Notes under the pieces: generated by a model
The model's input: only the letters and a program-made list of their open reading frames with translations
What the model was told of the DNA's origin: nothing
Databases searched by the model: none
Position numbers and translations under genes: made by a program
Part shown: piece by piece, positions 50,646 through 58,445 of the stretch
How the letters are laid out: every line of letters begins with the position of its first letter
How positions within the stretch are numbered: the stretch's first letter is position 1
NCBI RefSeq assembly: GCF_005768555.2
Contig: NZ_VCHX02000352.1
Location: 83,856 to 147,855, forward strand
Direction of reading: 5' to 3'
Source of the DNA: Streptomyces sporangiiformans
GTDB taxonomy: Bacteria; Actinomycetota; Actinomycetes; Streptomycetales; Streptomycetaceae
Length of the DNA: 64,000 nucleotides

Positions 50646-50660
50646 CGTAAGAAAGTTACG
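50646..50660. promoter_or_regulatory. Operator candidate at the transcription start
   Basis: CGTAAGAAAGTTACG, near-perfect 6-bp half sites around AAA, lies directly after the -10 box where a bound repressor would block initiation. The divergent TetR-like gene is the likely source of the binding protein. Confidence 0.55.
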
Positions 50661-50822
50661 AAACTCGAAAGCACCGATCACCTGGTCTTTCGAAGTTCCT
50701 CGGGCTGGACCGAGGCACCGGTCATCCCGGTGCGCCCTCCTGCCCCTCCGCTGCCTTCCGCGCTCTCCCCGCATGCCGTGCCGGGCACCGCCCTGCCGTT
50801 TTCCGATCCTGGAGGATCCCGC

Positions 50823-52136
50823 ATGCCCGCAATCTCACGCCCCCTCAGACTCGGCCTCGTCTCCGCCGCCATGGCGCCCCTGCTGGGCGTCGCCGCATGC
50901 GGCGGATCGGGCACCAACGCACCCTCGTCGTCCGGCGCCTCCGGGGGTGGCTCCTCCGCGACTTCGGACTCCCGCTCGGCGAGTGACGTCGTGACCGACT
51001 ACCTCGGCTACGTCGGCGGAAAGGCGGGCAAGGCCGACGCCGGCCTCGACCCGGTCACCCTGGGCTGGGTGAACGTCGAAGGCGGCCCCGGCGGCAACCC
51101 CGAAGCCACCCTCGGTGCCCGTGCCGCGGTGAAGTACGTCAACGACAGGCTGGGCGGCATCGGCGGGCACCCGCTGAAGCTGAACGTCTGCACGGTGGTG
51201 TCCGCCGAGGAGGAGGGACAGAAGTGCGGCCAGCAACTGCTGGGCGACAAGAAGGTCTCCACCATCGGCGTCGGCAATCTCTACCTCGGTGACGCCTCCT
51301 TCAACTCCGTGATCGCGGGCAAGAAGCCCGTGCTGGTCGGAGTGGCGACGGGCCCGACCATGCCCACCGCGAAGAACACCTTCAGCACGTTCGGCGACCT
51401 GCCGCACATCTTCGGCACCTGGGGCACGTACGCCCGTGACGTGCTGAAGGCGAAGACCGCGGCGGTGATCCACACGAGCACGCCCGGCGACAAGATCGCC
51501 TCCGGGGCAGCGGTGAAAGGCCTGAAAGCCGCCGGTCTGAAGGTGAAGTCCGTCGGATTCGACGCGCAATCGACCGATCTGATCGGCCCGGTCACCGCGG
51601 CCGGGGCGAACACCGCGGATGTCGTGGTCCCCATCTCCATCGGTGGCGGATGCGTCGGAATCGCCAAGGCACTGAAGCAGCTCAATGTCACCAAGCCGGT
51701 GGTCTCCACGCCGCTGTGCATGTCCCCCGATGTCGCCCAGGGGCTCGGAGGGGACCTGCCCACCTGGACGTACGGCGTCGCCCAGACGCTGCCGATGGAC
51801 TCCTCGGCCGCCGACTCCAAGGCGTTCCTGAAGGCCTCGGCGCAGGCCGGGCTGGGCAAGGACGACCAGTCCAAGGTCTTCGCGCCGCTGGGCTGGAGCA
51901 CGATCCTGACGTACGCGAAGGTGCTCAACGCCATCGGCCCGGACAAGATCACCCCCGCGTCCGTGACCGAGCGGCTCAAGAAGTTCCCCGGGCCGGTCAT
52001 CATGGGCGCCGCAGAGGTCAAGTGCGGCAAGTACCCGGACGCCCCCGCCGTCTGCAACGACCAGGCGAGGTTCTACCAGTACGAAGGCAAGGGCCAGTTC
52101 AAGCCCCTGACCGACTGGATCCGCCCGCCCCAGTGA
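50823..52136 (+). CDS. ABC transporter substrate-binding lipoprotein (Liv/HAAT type)
   Basis: A 437-residue periplasmic-binding-protein type I protein of the branched-chain amino acid (HAAT) family. The signal peptide ends in lipobox VAAC with Cys at residue 25, and a Gly/Ser-rich linker follows. The mature part shows the start DPVTLGWVNVEGGPGGNPEA, typical of this type, and repeated alpha/beta patterns. ATG 50823 with GGAGG eight bases upstream is clear; the longer frame from 50610 is not needed. It is first in the operon of SBP, fused permease and two ATPases. The ligand may be a branched-chain amino acid, an amide or a urea-like compound. Confidence 0.92.
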   Translation: MPAISRPLRLGLVSAAMAPLLGVAACGGSGTNAPSSSGASGGGSSATSDSRSASDVVTDYLGYVGGKAGKADAGLDPVTLGWVNVEGGPGGNPEATLGARAAVKYVNDRLGGIGGHPLKLNVCTVVSAEEEGQKCGQQLLGDKKVSTIGVGNLYLGDASFNSVIAGKKPVLVGVATGPTMPTAKNTFSTFGDLPHIFGTWGTYARDVLKAKTAAVIHTSTPGDKIASGAAVKGLKAAGLKVKSVGFDAQSTDLIGPVTAAGANTADVVVPISIGGGCVGIAKALKQLNVTKPVVSTPLCMSPDVAQGLGGDLPTWTYGVAQTLPMDSSAADSKAFLKASAQAGLGKDDQSKVFAPLGWSTILTYAKVLNAIGPDKITPASVTERLKKFPGPVIMGAAEVKCGKYPDAPAVCNDQARFYQYEGKGQFKPLTDWIRPPQ

Positions 52137-52227
52137 GCCCCGCCCGCCCCGCCGCCGCTGAGGTTGCAGCCTCGCAGGACGCAGCCTCAGCAGCGCGGAC
52201 TTGCTGACTCATGACAGGAGTCATGAA

Positions 52228-54255
52228 TTGGAACAGATCCTGCTCTTCGCCGTCCTCGGCCTCGGCCAGGGGGCACTGATCGCCGGCATCGCGCTCGGCG
52301 TGGTGGTCACCTACCGGGGCTCGGGCATCATCAACCTGTCCACCGGCGCGGTCGCCATGGCCTCGGCCTATGCCTTCTGGGCCCTGACCACCGGTTTCTT
52401 CGGGTTCACCCTGCCCGTGGGACACTCTCTCGCCGGGGCGCTCGCAGTCGCGCTGGCCGTCGGAGTCCTGACAGAGGTGGCGGTCTTCAAGCCGCTGCGC
52501 ACCGTCTCGCCCCTGGCCAAACTCGCGGCCTCCCTCGGCATCCTGCTCAGCCTGCAGGCCACCGTGCTCCTGGTCTTCGGGGTGCAGCCGCAGCAGGCAC
52601 CGAGCATCCTTCCGACCGGCACCGTCACCATGCTGGGCATCACCACACCCTCCGACCGCTTCGTCCTGGCCGGACTGGTCGTCGTGATCGCCCTGGTCCT
52701 CGGGGCCGTGTACCGGTGGAGCCGCTTCGGCCTGGCCACCCGCGCGGCCTCGGAGAACGAACAGGCCGCTCTTCTGGCAGGCCTGTCACCCAACAGCGTC
52801 TCGATGGCCAACACACTCCTGGCCGCCCTGGTCGCCGGGCTGCTCGGCGTCCTGGCCTCGCCCATCGTCCAGGTCGACTCCATGACGCTCCCCCTGCAGG
52901 TGGTCCCGGCCCTGGCCGCCGCCCTCTTCGCCGGGTTCACCTCGCTGTGGATCGCCTGCACCGCGGGCATCCTCATCGGAGTGCTCCAGTCGATCGTGTA
53001 CTACCTGTCCACGCAGAGCTGGTTCCCGACCGACAACGGCAACGCCATGCCCGGCCTCCAGCAGCTCCTCGTCTTCGCCCTGATGGTCGTCGCCCTGTAC
53101 GTGCGGGGTGCCGGTCTGCCGCGCCGCGGTGAACTCGTCGAACAGCGACTGCCCGCGGTGCCGCTGCCCGAGCGGCTGCTACGTCCCGCCCTGATGGCCA
53201 CCGCGGTCGCCGCCGCCGCACTGATAGTGCTCCCGTTCGACTTCCGCCAGGCACTCACGAACTCGTTGATCGGCATGGTCATCGTCCTGTCCTACGTCGT
53301 CATCACCGGTTACGTGGGACAGATCTCCGTGATGCAGCTCGCGCTCTCCGGAACCGCGGGCTTCGTCCTCTCCCACCTCTCGGTCCGGTTGGGGATCCCG
53401 TTCCCGTTCTCCGCCCTCGGCGCGATGGTGCTGGCCACACTGCTCGGAGTGGCCGCGGGCGTCTCCGCCCTGCGGGTGCGGGGCGTGAGCCTGGCCGTCG
53501 TCACCCTGGCCGCGGCCCTGGCCATGGAACAGGCGCTGTTCAACAACACCTCGTTCGGCGGAACGGCCGGAGTGTCCGTACCCCCGCCGCGCCTGTTCGG
53601 GATCGACCTCGGCCCGAAAGCGGACTTCCGCGGCCTGGACGGCAACGAACCCAGCCCCATGTTCGGCTTCCTCGTCCTGGCCGTCACCGTCGCCCTCGGA
53701 CTGTACGTCGCCCATCTCAGGCGCACCGGACTCGGCCGGCGGATGCTCGCCGTCCGCTCCAACGAGCGCGCCGCCGCGGCAGCCGGTGTCGACGTGCGGG
53801 CCGTGAAGATCGCCGCGTTCACGATCAGTTCCTTCATCGCCAGCGCCGCCGGCACCCTCTACGGCTACAACTTCGGCTCGGTCAGCGCCGCCCGGTTCAC
53901 CGCGCTGGCCGCCCTCGGCCTGATCGGTTTCGCCTACATCGGCGGCATCACCATGGTGTCCGGAGCCGTGATCGCGGGGCTGATGTCCACCGAGGCGCTG
54001 CTGCCCCACGCGCTGGACAAGTGGTTCGGGATCAAGGGGACTTGGGCCCTGCTCTTCGGCGGCGTCTCCCTGATCGTGACGCTGATCGCCAACCCCGACG
54101 GCATCGCGGGCGCCGCCCACCGCCGGAGGACGGCGAAGAGGGCGAGACGCGCGGCGGCCACGACGGGGCCACCGGCCGACAACGCATCCGCCGTCGGCTC
54201 CCCGGAGATCCACCTCGGCCGTACCACTGCCGACGCCAAGGAGGTCGCACCGTGA
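52228..54255 (+). CDS. Fused LivH-LivM ABC permease
   Basis: A 675-residue protein joining both permease subunits of a Liv-type transporter. Residues about 1-300 are LivH-like (LGLGQGALIAGIALGVVVTYRG-like start, segment INLSTGAVAMASAYAF), and residues about 320-640 LivM-like, with LTNSLIGMVIVLSYVVITGY and VRGVSLAVVTLAAALAMEQA. About 16-18 membrane helices in total. A charged tail of about 45 residues ends it. Start TTG 52228, eight bases after AGGAG, is preferred; the frame opens earlier at a TTG without a good site. The stop overlaps the next start (GTGA). Confidence 0.9.
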   Translation: MEQILLFAVLGLGQGALIAGIALGVVVTYRGSGIINLSTGAVAMASAYAFWALTTGFFGFTLPVGHSLAGALAVALAVGVLTEVAVFKPLRTVSPLAKLAASLGILLSLQATVLLVFGVQPQQAPSILPTGTVTMLGITTPSDRFVLAGLVVVIALVLGAVYRWSRFGLATRAASENEQAALLAGLSPNSVSMANTLLAALVAGLLGVLASPIVQVDSMTLPLQVVPALAAALFAGFTSLWIACTAGILIGVLQSIVYYLSTQSWFPTDNGNAMPGLQQLLVFALMVVALYVRGAGLPRRGELVEQRLPAVPLPERLLRPALMATAVAAAALIVLPFDFRQALTNSLIGMVIVLSYVVITGYVGQISVMQLALSGTAGFVLSHLSVRLGIPFPFSALGAMVLATLLGVAAGVSALRVRGVSLAVVTLAAALAMEQALFNNTSFGGTAGVSVPPPRLFGIDLGPKADFRGLDGNEPSPMFGFLVLAVTVALGLYVAHLRRTGLGRRMLAVRSNERAAAAAGVDVRAVKIAAFTISSFIASAAGTLYGYNFGSVSAARFTALAALGLIGFAYIGGITMVSGAVIAGLMSTEALLPHALDKWFGIKGTWALLFGGVSLIVTLIANPDGIAGAAHRRRTAKRARRAAATTGPPADNASAVGSPEIHLGRTTADAKEVAP

Positions 54256-55067
54256 ACGTGCTCTCTGTCCAGCAGTTGGGCGTCAGCTACGGCGGCGTCC
54301 ACGCGCTCAGCGATGTCTCCCTGGAGGTCGGCGAGGGCCAACTCGTGGGGCTCATCGGCCCCAACGGGGCCGGCAAGACCACCTTCGTGGACGCGGTCAC
54401 CGGCCTCGTCGCCGCCCGGGGAAAGGTGGAACTGGACGGCAAGGACCTGACCGGACGGCCGCCCCATGTACGAGCCCGCCGAGGACTCGCCCGCACCTTC
54501 CAGAGCAGCGAACTCTTCGAAGACCTCACGGTCGCGGAGAACCTCCAGGTCACTGCGGACCCTTCCACGTGGTGGACCACGCTCGGCGAGACCTTCGGCC
54601 GCCGCCCGTCCCCGAACCCCGCTGTCCCGGAGGCCCTCGCGGCCCTGGGACTCGAGGACCTGGCCGACGCCTCGGCACACGAACTGTCCCAGGGCAGACG
54701 CAAACTCGTCGGCGTGGCACGGGCCTTGGCAGCCCGCCCCCGCATCATCTGTCTCGACGAACCCGCGGCCGGCCTGGACACGACGGAGAGCGCCGAACTC
54801 GGACGCAGACTGCGCGCGGTCGCTGAGGCCGGCACCGCGCTGCTCCTCATCGACCACGACATGAGCCTCGTGATGGGCATCTGCGACCACGTCGTCGTCC
54901 TGGAGTTCGGCAAGGTGATCGCCTCCGGGACACCGGCACAGGTCCGAACCGACCCAGCCGTCGTGACCGCCTACCTCGGGGCATCCGCCGTCCAGCCTGC
55001 CACCGCGTCCGGCACTTCGACCGCCGGCTCAGCCAAGGCCCTCACCAGCACACCGGAGACACCATGA
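54252..55067 (+). CDS. ABC transporter ATP-binding protein (LivG-like)
   Basis: A 271-residue ATPase. Walker A GPNGAGKTTFV, Q-loop in RTFQSSELFEDLTVAENL (with the LivG-type FQ), signature LSQGRRKL, Walker B IICLDEPAAGLD, and the H-loop IDHDMSLV. The Ser-Gln-Gly signature replaces the usual LSGGQ first glycine position, as seen in other LivG proteins. A Ser/Thr/Ala-rich C-terminal tail is an addition. It starts at GTG 54252 in a GTGA overlap, AAGGAGG seven bases upstream, and ends in an ATGA overlap with the LivF-like gene. Confidence 0.94.
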   Translation: MNVLSVQQLGVSYGGVHALSDVSLEVGEGQLVGLIGPNGAGKTTFVDAVTGLVAARGKVELDGKDLTGRPPHVRARRGLARTFQSSELFEDLTVAENLQVTADPSTWWTTLGETFGRRPSPNPAVPEALAALGLEDLADASAHELSQGRRKLVGVARALAARPRIICLDEPAAGLDTTESAELGRRLRAVAEAGTALLLIDHDMSLVMGICDHVVVLEFGKVIASGTPAQVRTDPAVVTAYLGASAVQPATASGTSTAGSAKALTSTPETP

Positions 55068-55777
55068 GCACCCCAGTCCTGAAGGTGGCCGGACTCACCG
55101 CCGGATACGACGGAGCCGCTGTCATCCGCGGGATCGACCTCGAAGTGGGCGCGGGAGAGGTCGTCGCCCTCCTCGGGGCCAACGGAGCGGGGAAGACCAC
55201 CACGCTCAAGGCCGTCTCCGCGCTGCTGCGCCCCCTTGCCGGCACCATCACCTTCAACGGAACGGACCTCGGCAGGCTCCCGGCAGCGACCCGCGCCCGC
55301 CTCGGCATCGCCCACGTTCCGGAAGGACGAGGCATCTTCTCCGGCCTCACGGTGGCGGAACACCTGCGCCTCGGTCACCGGGGCGAGCGCCTCGACCAGG
55401 CGGCCGCCGCGCGTTACTTCCCCGCCCTGTCCCGCCTCCAGGACCGCAAGGCAGGACTGCTCTCCGGCGGCGAGCAGCAGATGCTCGCCATGGGACGGGC
55501 CCTGGCCCGCAGCCCCAAGCTGCTCCTGCTCGACGAGCTCAGCCTCGGTCTGGCACCCATCATCGTCGAGGAGTTGCTGCCCATAGTCAGGCGCTATGCC
55601 GACGACACCGGCTGCGGGGTGCTGCTCGTCGAACAGCACGTCGGCCTCGCCCTCGACATAGCCGACCGCGGCTACGTCCTCTCCCACGGCGAGATCACCG
55701 CGCACGCCGCGGCCCGGGAACTCCGGGCCGACCAGTCCCGGATCATCGCCGGCTACCTCGGCGAGCAGCACGTCTGA
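55064..55777 (+). CDS. ABC transporter ATP-binding protein (LivF-like)
   Basis: A 237-residue ATPase of the LivF group. Walker A GANGAGKTTTL, Q-loop VPEGRGIFSGLTVAEHL (the typical LivF 'PEGR-F' segment), signature LSGGEQQML, Walker B LLLLDELSLGLAP, H-loop VEQHVGLAL. All catalytic residues are present, including the Glu after the Walker B Asp. Translation is coupled to the LivG-like gene by ATGA. This completes the transporter: one receptor, one fused permease and two ATPases. An alpha/beta hydrolase gene follows 140 bp downstream. Confidence 0.95.
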   Translation: MSTPVLKVAGLTAGYDGAAVIRGIDLEVGAGEVVALLGANGAGKTTTLKAVSALLRPLAGTITFNGTDLGRLPAATRARLGIAHVPEGRGIFSGLTVAEHLRLGHRGERLDQAAAARYFPALSRLQDRKAGLLSGGEQQMLAMGRALARSPKLLLLDELSLGLAPIIVEELLPIVRRYADDTGCGVLLVEQHVGLALDIADRGYVLSHGEITAHAAARELRADQSRIIAGYLGEQHV

Positions 55778-55846
55778 CCCGGCCGGGCGGCCACGACCGT
55801 CGTACACCACGACCGCCGTGAGCCTGAACCGCTCGGGCCGGCCCAC

Positions 55847-55874
55847 CCCGTACAACTCGGCCCGTACAACTCGG
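55847..55874. repeat. Perfect tandem duplication of 14 bp
   Basis: CCCGTACAACTCGG occurs twice without spacing, between the LivF-like gene and the hydrolase. No function is evident. Confidence 0.7.
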
Positions 55875-55917
55875 CCGGACGCTCAGGGCTGCCCGCGTAC
55901 CCAAGACAAGGAACCCG

Positions 55918-56796
55918 ATGTTCACCTTCGAAAGCGAAGACGGCGTCCAGATCCACGTGCACGAATGGAAGCCGGAGTCGCCCCCGCGAGCCGTCGTCCA
56001 GATCGCCCACGGCATGGGAGAGCACGCCGGCCGTTATGCCCCACTCGCGGCAGCACTGACCGCTGAGGGCTACGCAGTTTATGCCAACGATCACCGCGGA
56101 CACGGGCTGAGCAGGCACGCCGAGCCCGGTCATCTCGGGGACGACGGCTGGAACCGACTCGTCAGTGACATGGTCACCCTCTCAGAGGCCATCCGCGAGC
56201 AGCACCCCGGCCTGCCCCTGGTGCTGCTCGGACACAGCCTCGGTTCCTTCGCCTCGCAGCAGTACGTCCTGGGCCACTCCCACCTGATCGACGCCGTCGC
56301 CCTCGCCGGTACTACCGCGGTCGACGTGATGCTCGCGGCACAGGCACAGGAGGCCGCGGAGGGAGGAGACCCGTTGCTCGCGCTCAACGAGGCGTTCCAG
56401 CCCAGCCGCACGCCGTTCGACTGGCTCAGCCGGGACGAACTGGCCGTCGACGCCTACCTCGCCGACCCCATGTGCGGCTTCAGCCTCGACGCCCAGGGCA
56501 TGGCTGACATCACCATCGCCTCGGCGTCACTTGCCCAGCCCAAGGGCATCCCGGCGGATCTGCCCATCTGCGTCCTGGTCGGGGATCACGACCCGCTGAA
56601 CGCCGATCTCTCACTCAGCAACCTGCTTGTCGAACGCTACGGCGAGGCCGGCGTCATCGACGTGACCTATCTCAGTTATCCCGAAGCCCGCCACGAGCTG
56701 TTCCACGAGACCAACAAACAGGAGATCGTCAACGACCTGCTGGCCTGGCTGAACCGCGTCCTCGCCCGCTCGGCGCTGGAGACAGATTCCCGCTGA
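55918..56796 (+). CDS. Alpha/beta hydrolase (monoacylglycerol lipase-like)
   Basis: A 292-residue serine hydrolase of the lysophospholipase/monoacylglycerol lipase type. The oxyanion segment IAHGMGEHAGRY (about 29-40) and the nucleophile Ser107 in LLGHSLGS are characteristic; the triad is completed by Asp in VGDHDPLN and His in EARHELFHET. No signal peptide, so it is cytoplasmic. It would release a free acid and an alcohol from an ester. ATG 55918 follows an AAGGAA site. It is in the same direction as the Liv-type operon, 140 bp downstream, and could act on the imported substrate. Confidence 0.9.
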   Translation: MFTFESEDGVQIHVHEWKPESPPRAVVQIAHGMGEHAGRYAPLAAALTAEGYAVYANDHRGHGLSRHAEPGHLGDDGWNRLVSDMVTLSEAIREQHPGLPLVLLGHSLGSFASQQYVLGHSHLIDAVALAGTTAVDVMLAAQAQEAAEGGDPLLALNEAFQPSRTPFDWLSRDELAVDAYLADPMCGFSLDAQGMADITIASASLAQPKGIPADLPICVLVGDHDPLNADLSLSNLLVERYGEAGVIDVTYLSYPEARHELFHETNKQEIVNDLLAWLNRVLARSALETDSR

Positions 56797-57408
56797 GCCG
56801 GCGGGGAGGGGCTCATAGTCGCGGGCCGGACGTCGGCGGGGCATGATCCTTCCCCGGCTGGTCGCGGGCGCAGTTCGCGGTCGAGGGCTTCGCAGACATC
56901 ACGGGCCCGCAGCGGACCGGGCCTCATTGAAGACGGCGGATGGGGGTAGCAGGTCGGGCGAGGCGGGCTGGGCGGGAAGCCTGTACGAGTAGATTCCGCC
57001 CTCGCCCGCACCATCAGCGACACCAGAACCGCTCACTCACGAACCGCTCTCCCAGCCGGGCGGCGGCAGCCCAGTGATCCAGAAGTCGCCCAGTACCCCG
57101 GTGGCCCGCCACCACACCGCACCGACCCCGCCGCCCAAGGCCAGAGCAGCGTAGGCGCAGGTCCCCAGGCAGCCACTTCCGCTGACCTGCGTCCCATCAG
57201 CGTCCCAAATTCGGCGTCCACCCGCTCGCAGCGCCCACCCGCGGCGGCTTGCGCCGACAGTGGGCTGATACGTCCATGCAGGTCAGAGCGGTTCCAACCA
57301 ACGCTGATCACAACGCCCTTGAACTCACGAGCAGCGGATTCAATCCGTTGGCCCAAAGCCCTGAATCCGCACGCCCGCTGAGACGTTTCCGCAGGTCACA
57401 GACCTACC
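56797..57408. other. Gap with mobile-element remnants
   Basis: About 610 bp without a supported gene. On the minus strand near 56840-56935 the reading MRPGPLRARDVCEALDREL resembles the start of small actinobacterial transposase-associated proteins; only about 30 codons remain. A segment at about 57173-57207 is nearly the same as one near 49267-49300. The flank common to all three tRNA repeat copies runs from about 57320 to 57408 (AACTCACGAGCAGCGGATTC, then GAGACGTTTCCGCAGGTCAC). Confidence 0.5.
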
Positions 57409-57456
57409 TGGTGGGGCGGGTGGGACTCGAACCCACGGCCGACGGATTATGAGTCC
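57409..57456. repeat. Attachment core within the intact tRNA gene, copy 3
   Basis: The 48 bp shared exactly with 49488-49535, direct orientation. In the integration model this is the attachment site inside the living tRNA gene. Confidence 0.85.
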
Positions 57457-57485
57457 GCTGCTCTAACCGGCTGAGCTACCGCCCC
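57412..57485 (-). tRNA. tRNA with CAT anticodon (Met or Ile2)
   Basis: A complete cloverleaf on the minus strand. The acceptor stem is GGGGCGG/CCGCCCC with discriminator A, the D-arm AGCTCAGCCGGTTAGAGC, the anticodon loop CTCATAA between 5-bp stems, and the T-arm GTGGGTTCGAGTCCCAC. CCA is encoded at 57409-57411. The anticodon CAT can serve elongator methionine or, after lysidine modification, isoleucine AUA codons; I cannot settle which. The initiator form is excluded by the normal acceptor 1-72 pair. Confidence 0.9.
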
Positions 57486-57619
57486 GTCTCGGCGCGTCGC
57501 GCACATTTGTGCGCGCCGTCTGCCGCAGCATAGCCGCTCATACGATCTCCTGCTTCGGATGGTCGGCTTCACATGACCATGAGGACCGCGGCGCGGGCTG
57601 CGCGGTTCCACCGGGCATG

Positions 57620-57641
57620 AAAAAGGACCCCGTAGGGTCCT
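57620..57641 (-). terminator. Rho-independent terminator of the tRNA-Asn pair
   Basis: On the minus strand GGACCC-4 nt-GGGTCC is followed by a run of five T, ten bases downstream of the second tRNA-Asn. This is a textbook terminator, rarer in high-GC genomes. Confidence 0.85.
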
Positions 57642-57650
57642 CTTCGGCTG

Positions 57651-57723
57651 CTCCCCCGACTGGACTCGAACCAGTAACCTGCCGGTTAACAGCCGGCTGC
57701 TCTGCCAATTGAGCTACGGAGGA
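57651..57723 (-). tRNA. tRNA-Asn (GTT), distal copy
   Basis: 73 nt cloverleaf: acceptor TCCTCCG/CGGGGGA with one T-G pair, discriminator G, D-arm AGCTCAATTGGCAGAGC, anticodon loop CTGTTAA giving anticodon GTT, T-arm ACTGGTTCGAGTCCAGT. CCA is not encoded. It is identical to the copy at 57729-57801 and 5 bp from it, followed by a terminator. Confidence 0.95.
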
Positions 57724-57728
57724 TCGAG

Positions 57729-57801
57729 CTCCCCCGACTGGACTCGAACCAGTAACCTGCCGGTTAACAGCCGGCTGCTCTGCCAATTGAGCTACGGAGG
57801 A
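57729..57801 (-). tRNA. tRNA-Asn (GTT), proximal copy
   Basis: Sequence identical to the neighbouring tRNA-Asn over 73 nt, with the same anticodon GTT. The tandem arrangement with a 5-bp spacer implies one transcript processed into two tRNAs. Confidence 0.95.
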
Positions 57802-57947
57802 TTGCCTCGTTGCATCGAACGCACCTGCCTGGGTATTCGCCAGAAGGCGCGCGCTCGCTGCGACACATACATTAGCGCAAGCAGGGGGGTGCTCCGCCAA
57901 TCGGTTCCCCCTACGACCGATGCCGACTCAAGGGAAGGGTGGCCGTC

Positions 57948-58256
57948 ATGCGCTACCGGCTCACGTTCGTCGTCGGACTCGCTCTGGGTTACGTGCTGGG
58001 CACGCGAGCCGGGCGCGAGCGCTACGAGCAGTTGAAGAAGACCGCCCGGCAGGTAGCCCAGAACCCCGCGGTGCGCAACACCGCGGAGTCGGCCGCCCAC
58101 CAGGGACGTCAGTTCGCCGGCAAGGCGTATCACGTGGTGAGCGAGCGGGTCGGCGACCACGTCCCGGAGTCGGTGGCCGGGCGCGTGCGCTCCCTGCGCG
58201 AGCGCAACACCAACGGCGTGGTGCCCGACGACGACTGGGGCTCCAGCAATACGTAG
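57948..58256 (+). CDS. YtxH domain-containing small membrane protein
   Basis: A 102-residue protein. The N-terminal helix RLTFVVGLALGYVLGTRAGR is the YtxH pattern, with the GYVLGxRAGRERYEQL motif right after. The rest is a hydrophilic, partly coiled region with many Ala, Arg and Glu residues. YtxH proteins are general-stress, membrane-associated proteins of unknown mechanism. ATG 57948 is ten bases after GGGAAGG; a GTG nine bases upstream is too close to it. It is divergent from the tRNA-Asn pair. Confidence 0.85.
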   Translation: MRYRLTFVVGLALGYVLGTRAGRERYEQLKKTARQVAQNPAVRNTAESAAHQGRQFAGKAYHVVSERVGDHVPESVAGRVRSLRERNTNGVVPDDDWGSSNT

Positions 58257-58445
58257 CCCTCCGACACGAAGATCCTCAAACACTCAAACGCTCGGACGCA
58301 TGGACGAATGGGGTGCTCTGCGCCACGTGGCGGACTGCGGTGCGAACGACAGTCAGCAGGTCAACGCGCGGCGGCCGCGACGTCGGCATGAGCGCTTGCG
58401 ACTCACCGGTACGGCCACGTCCGGCGGTACGGCAGAATTTCCGCC

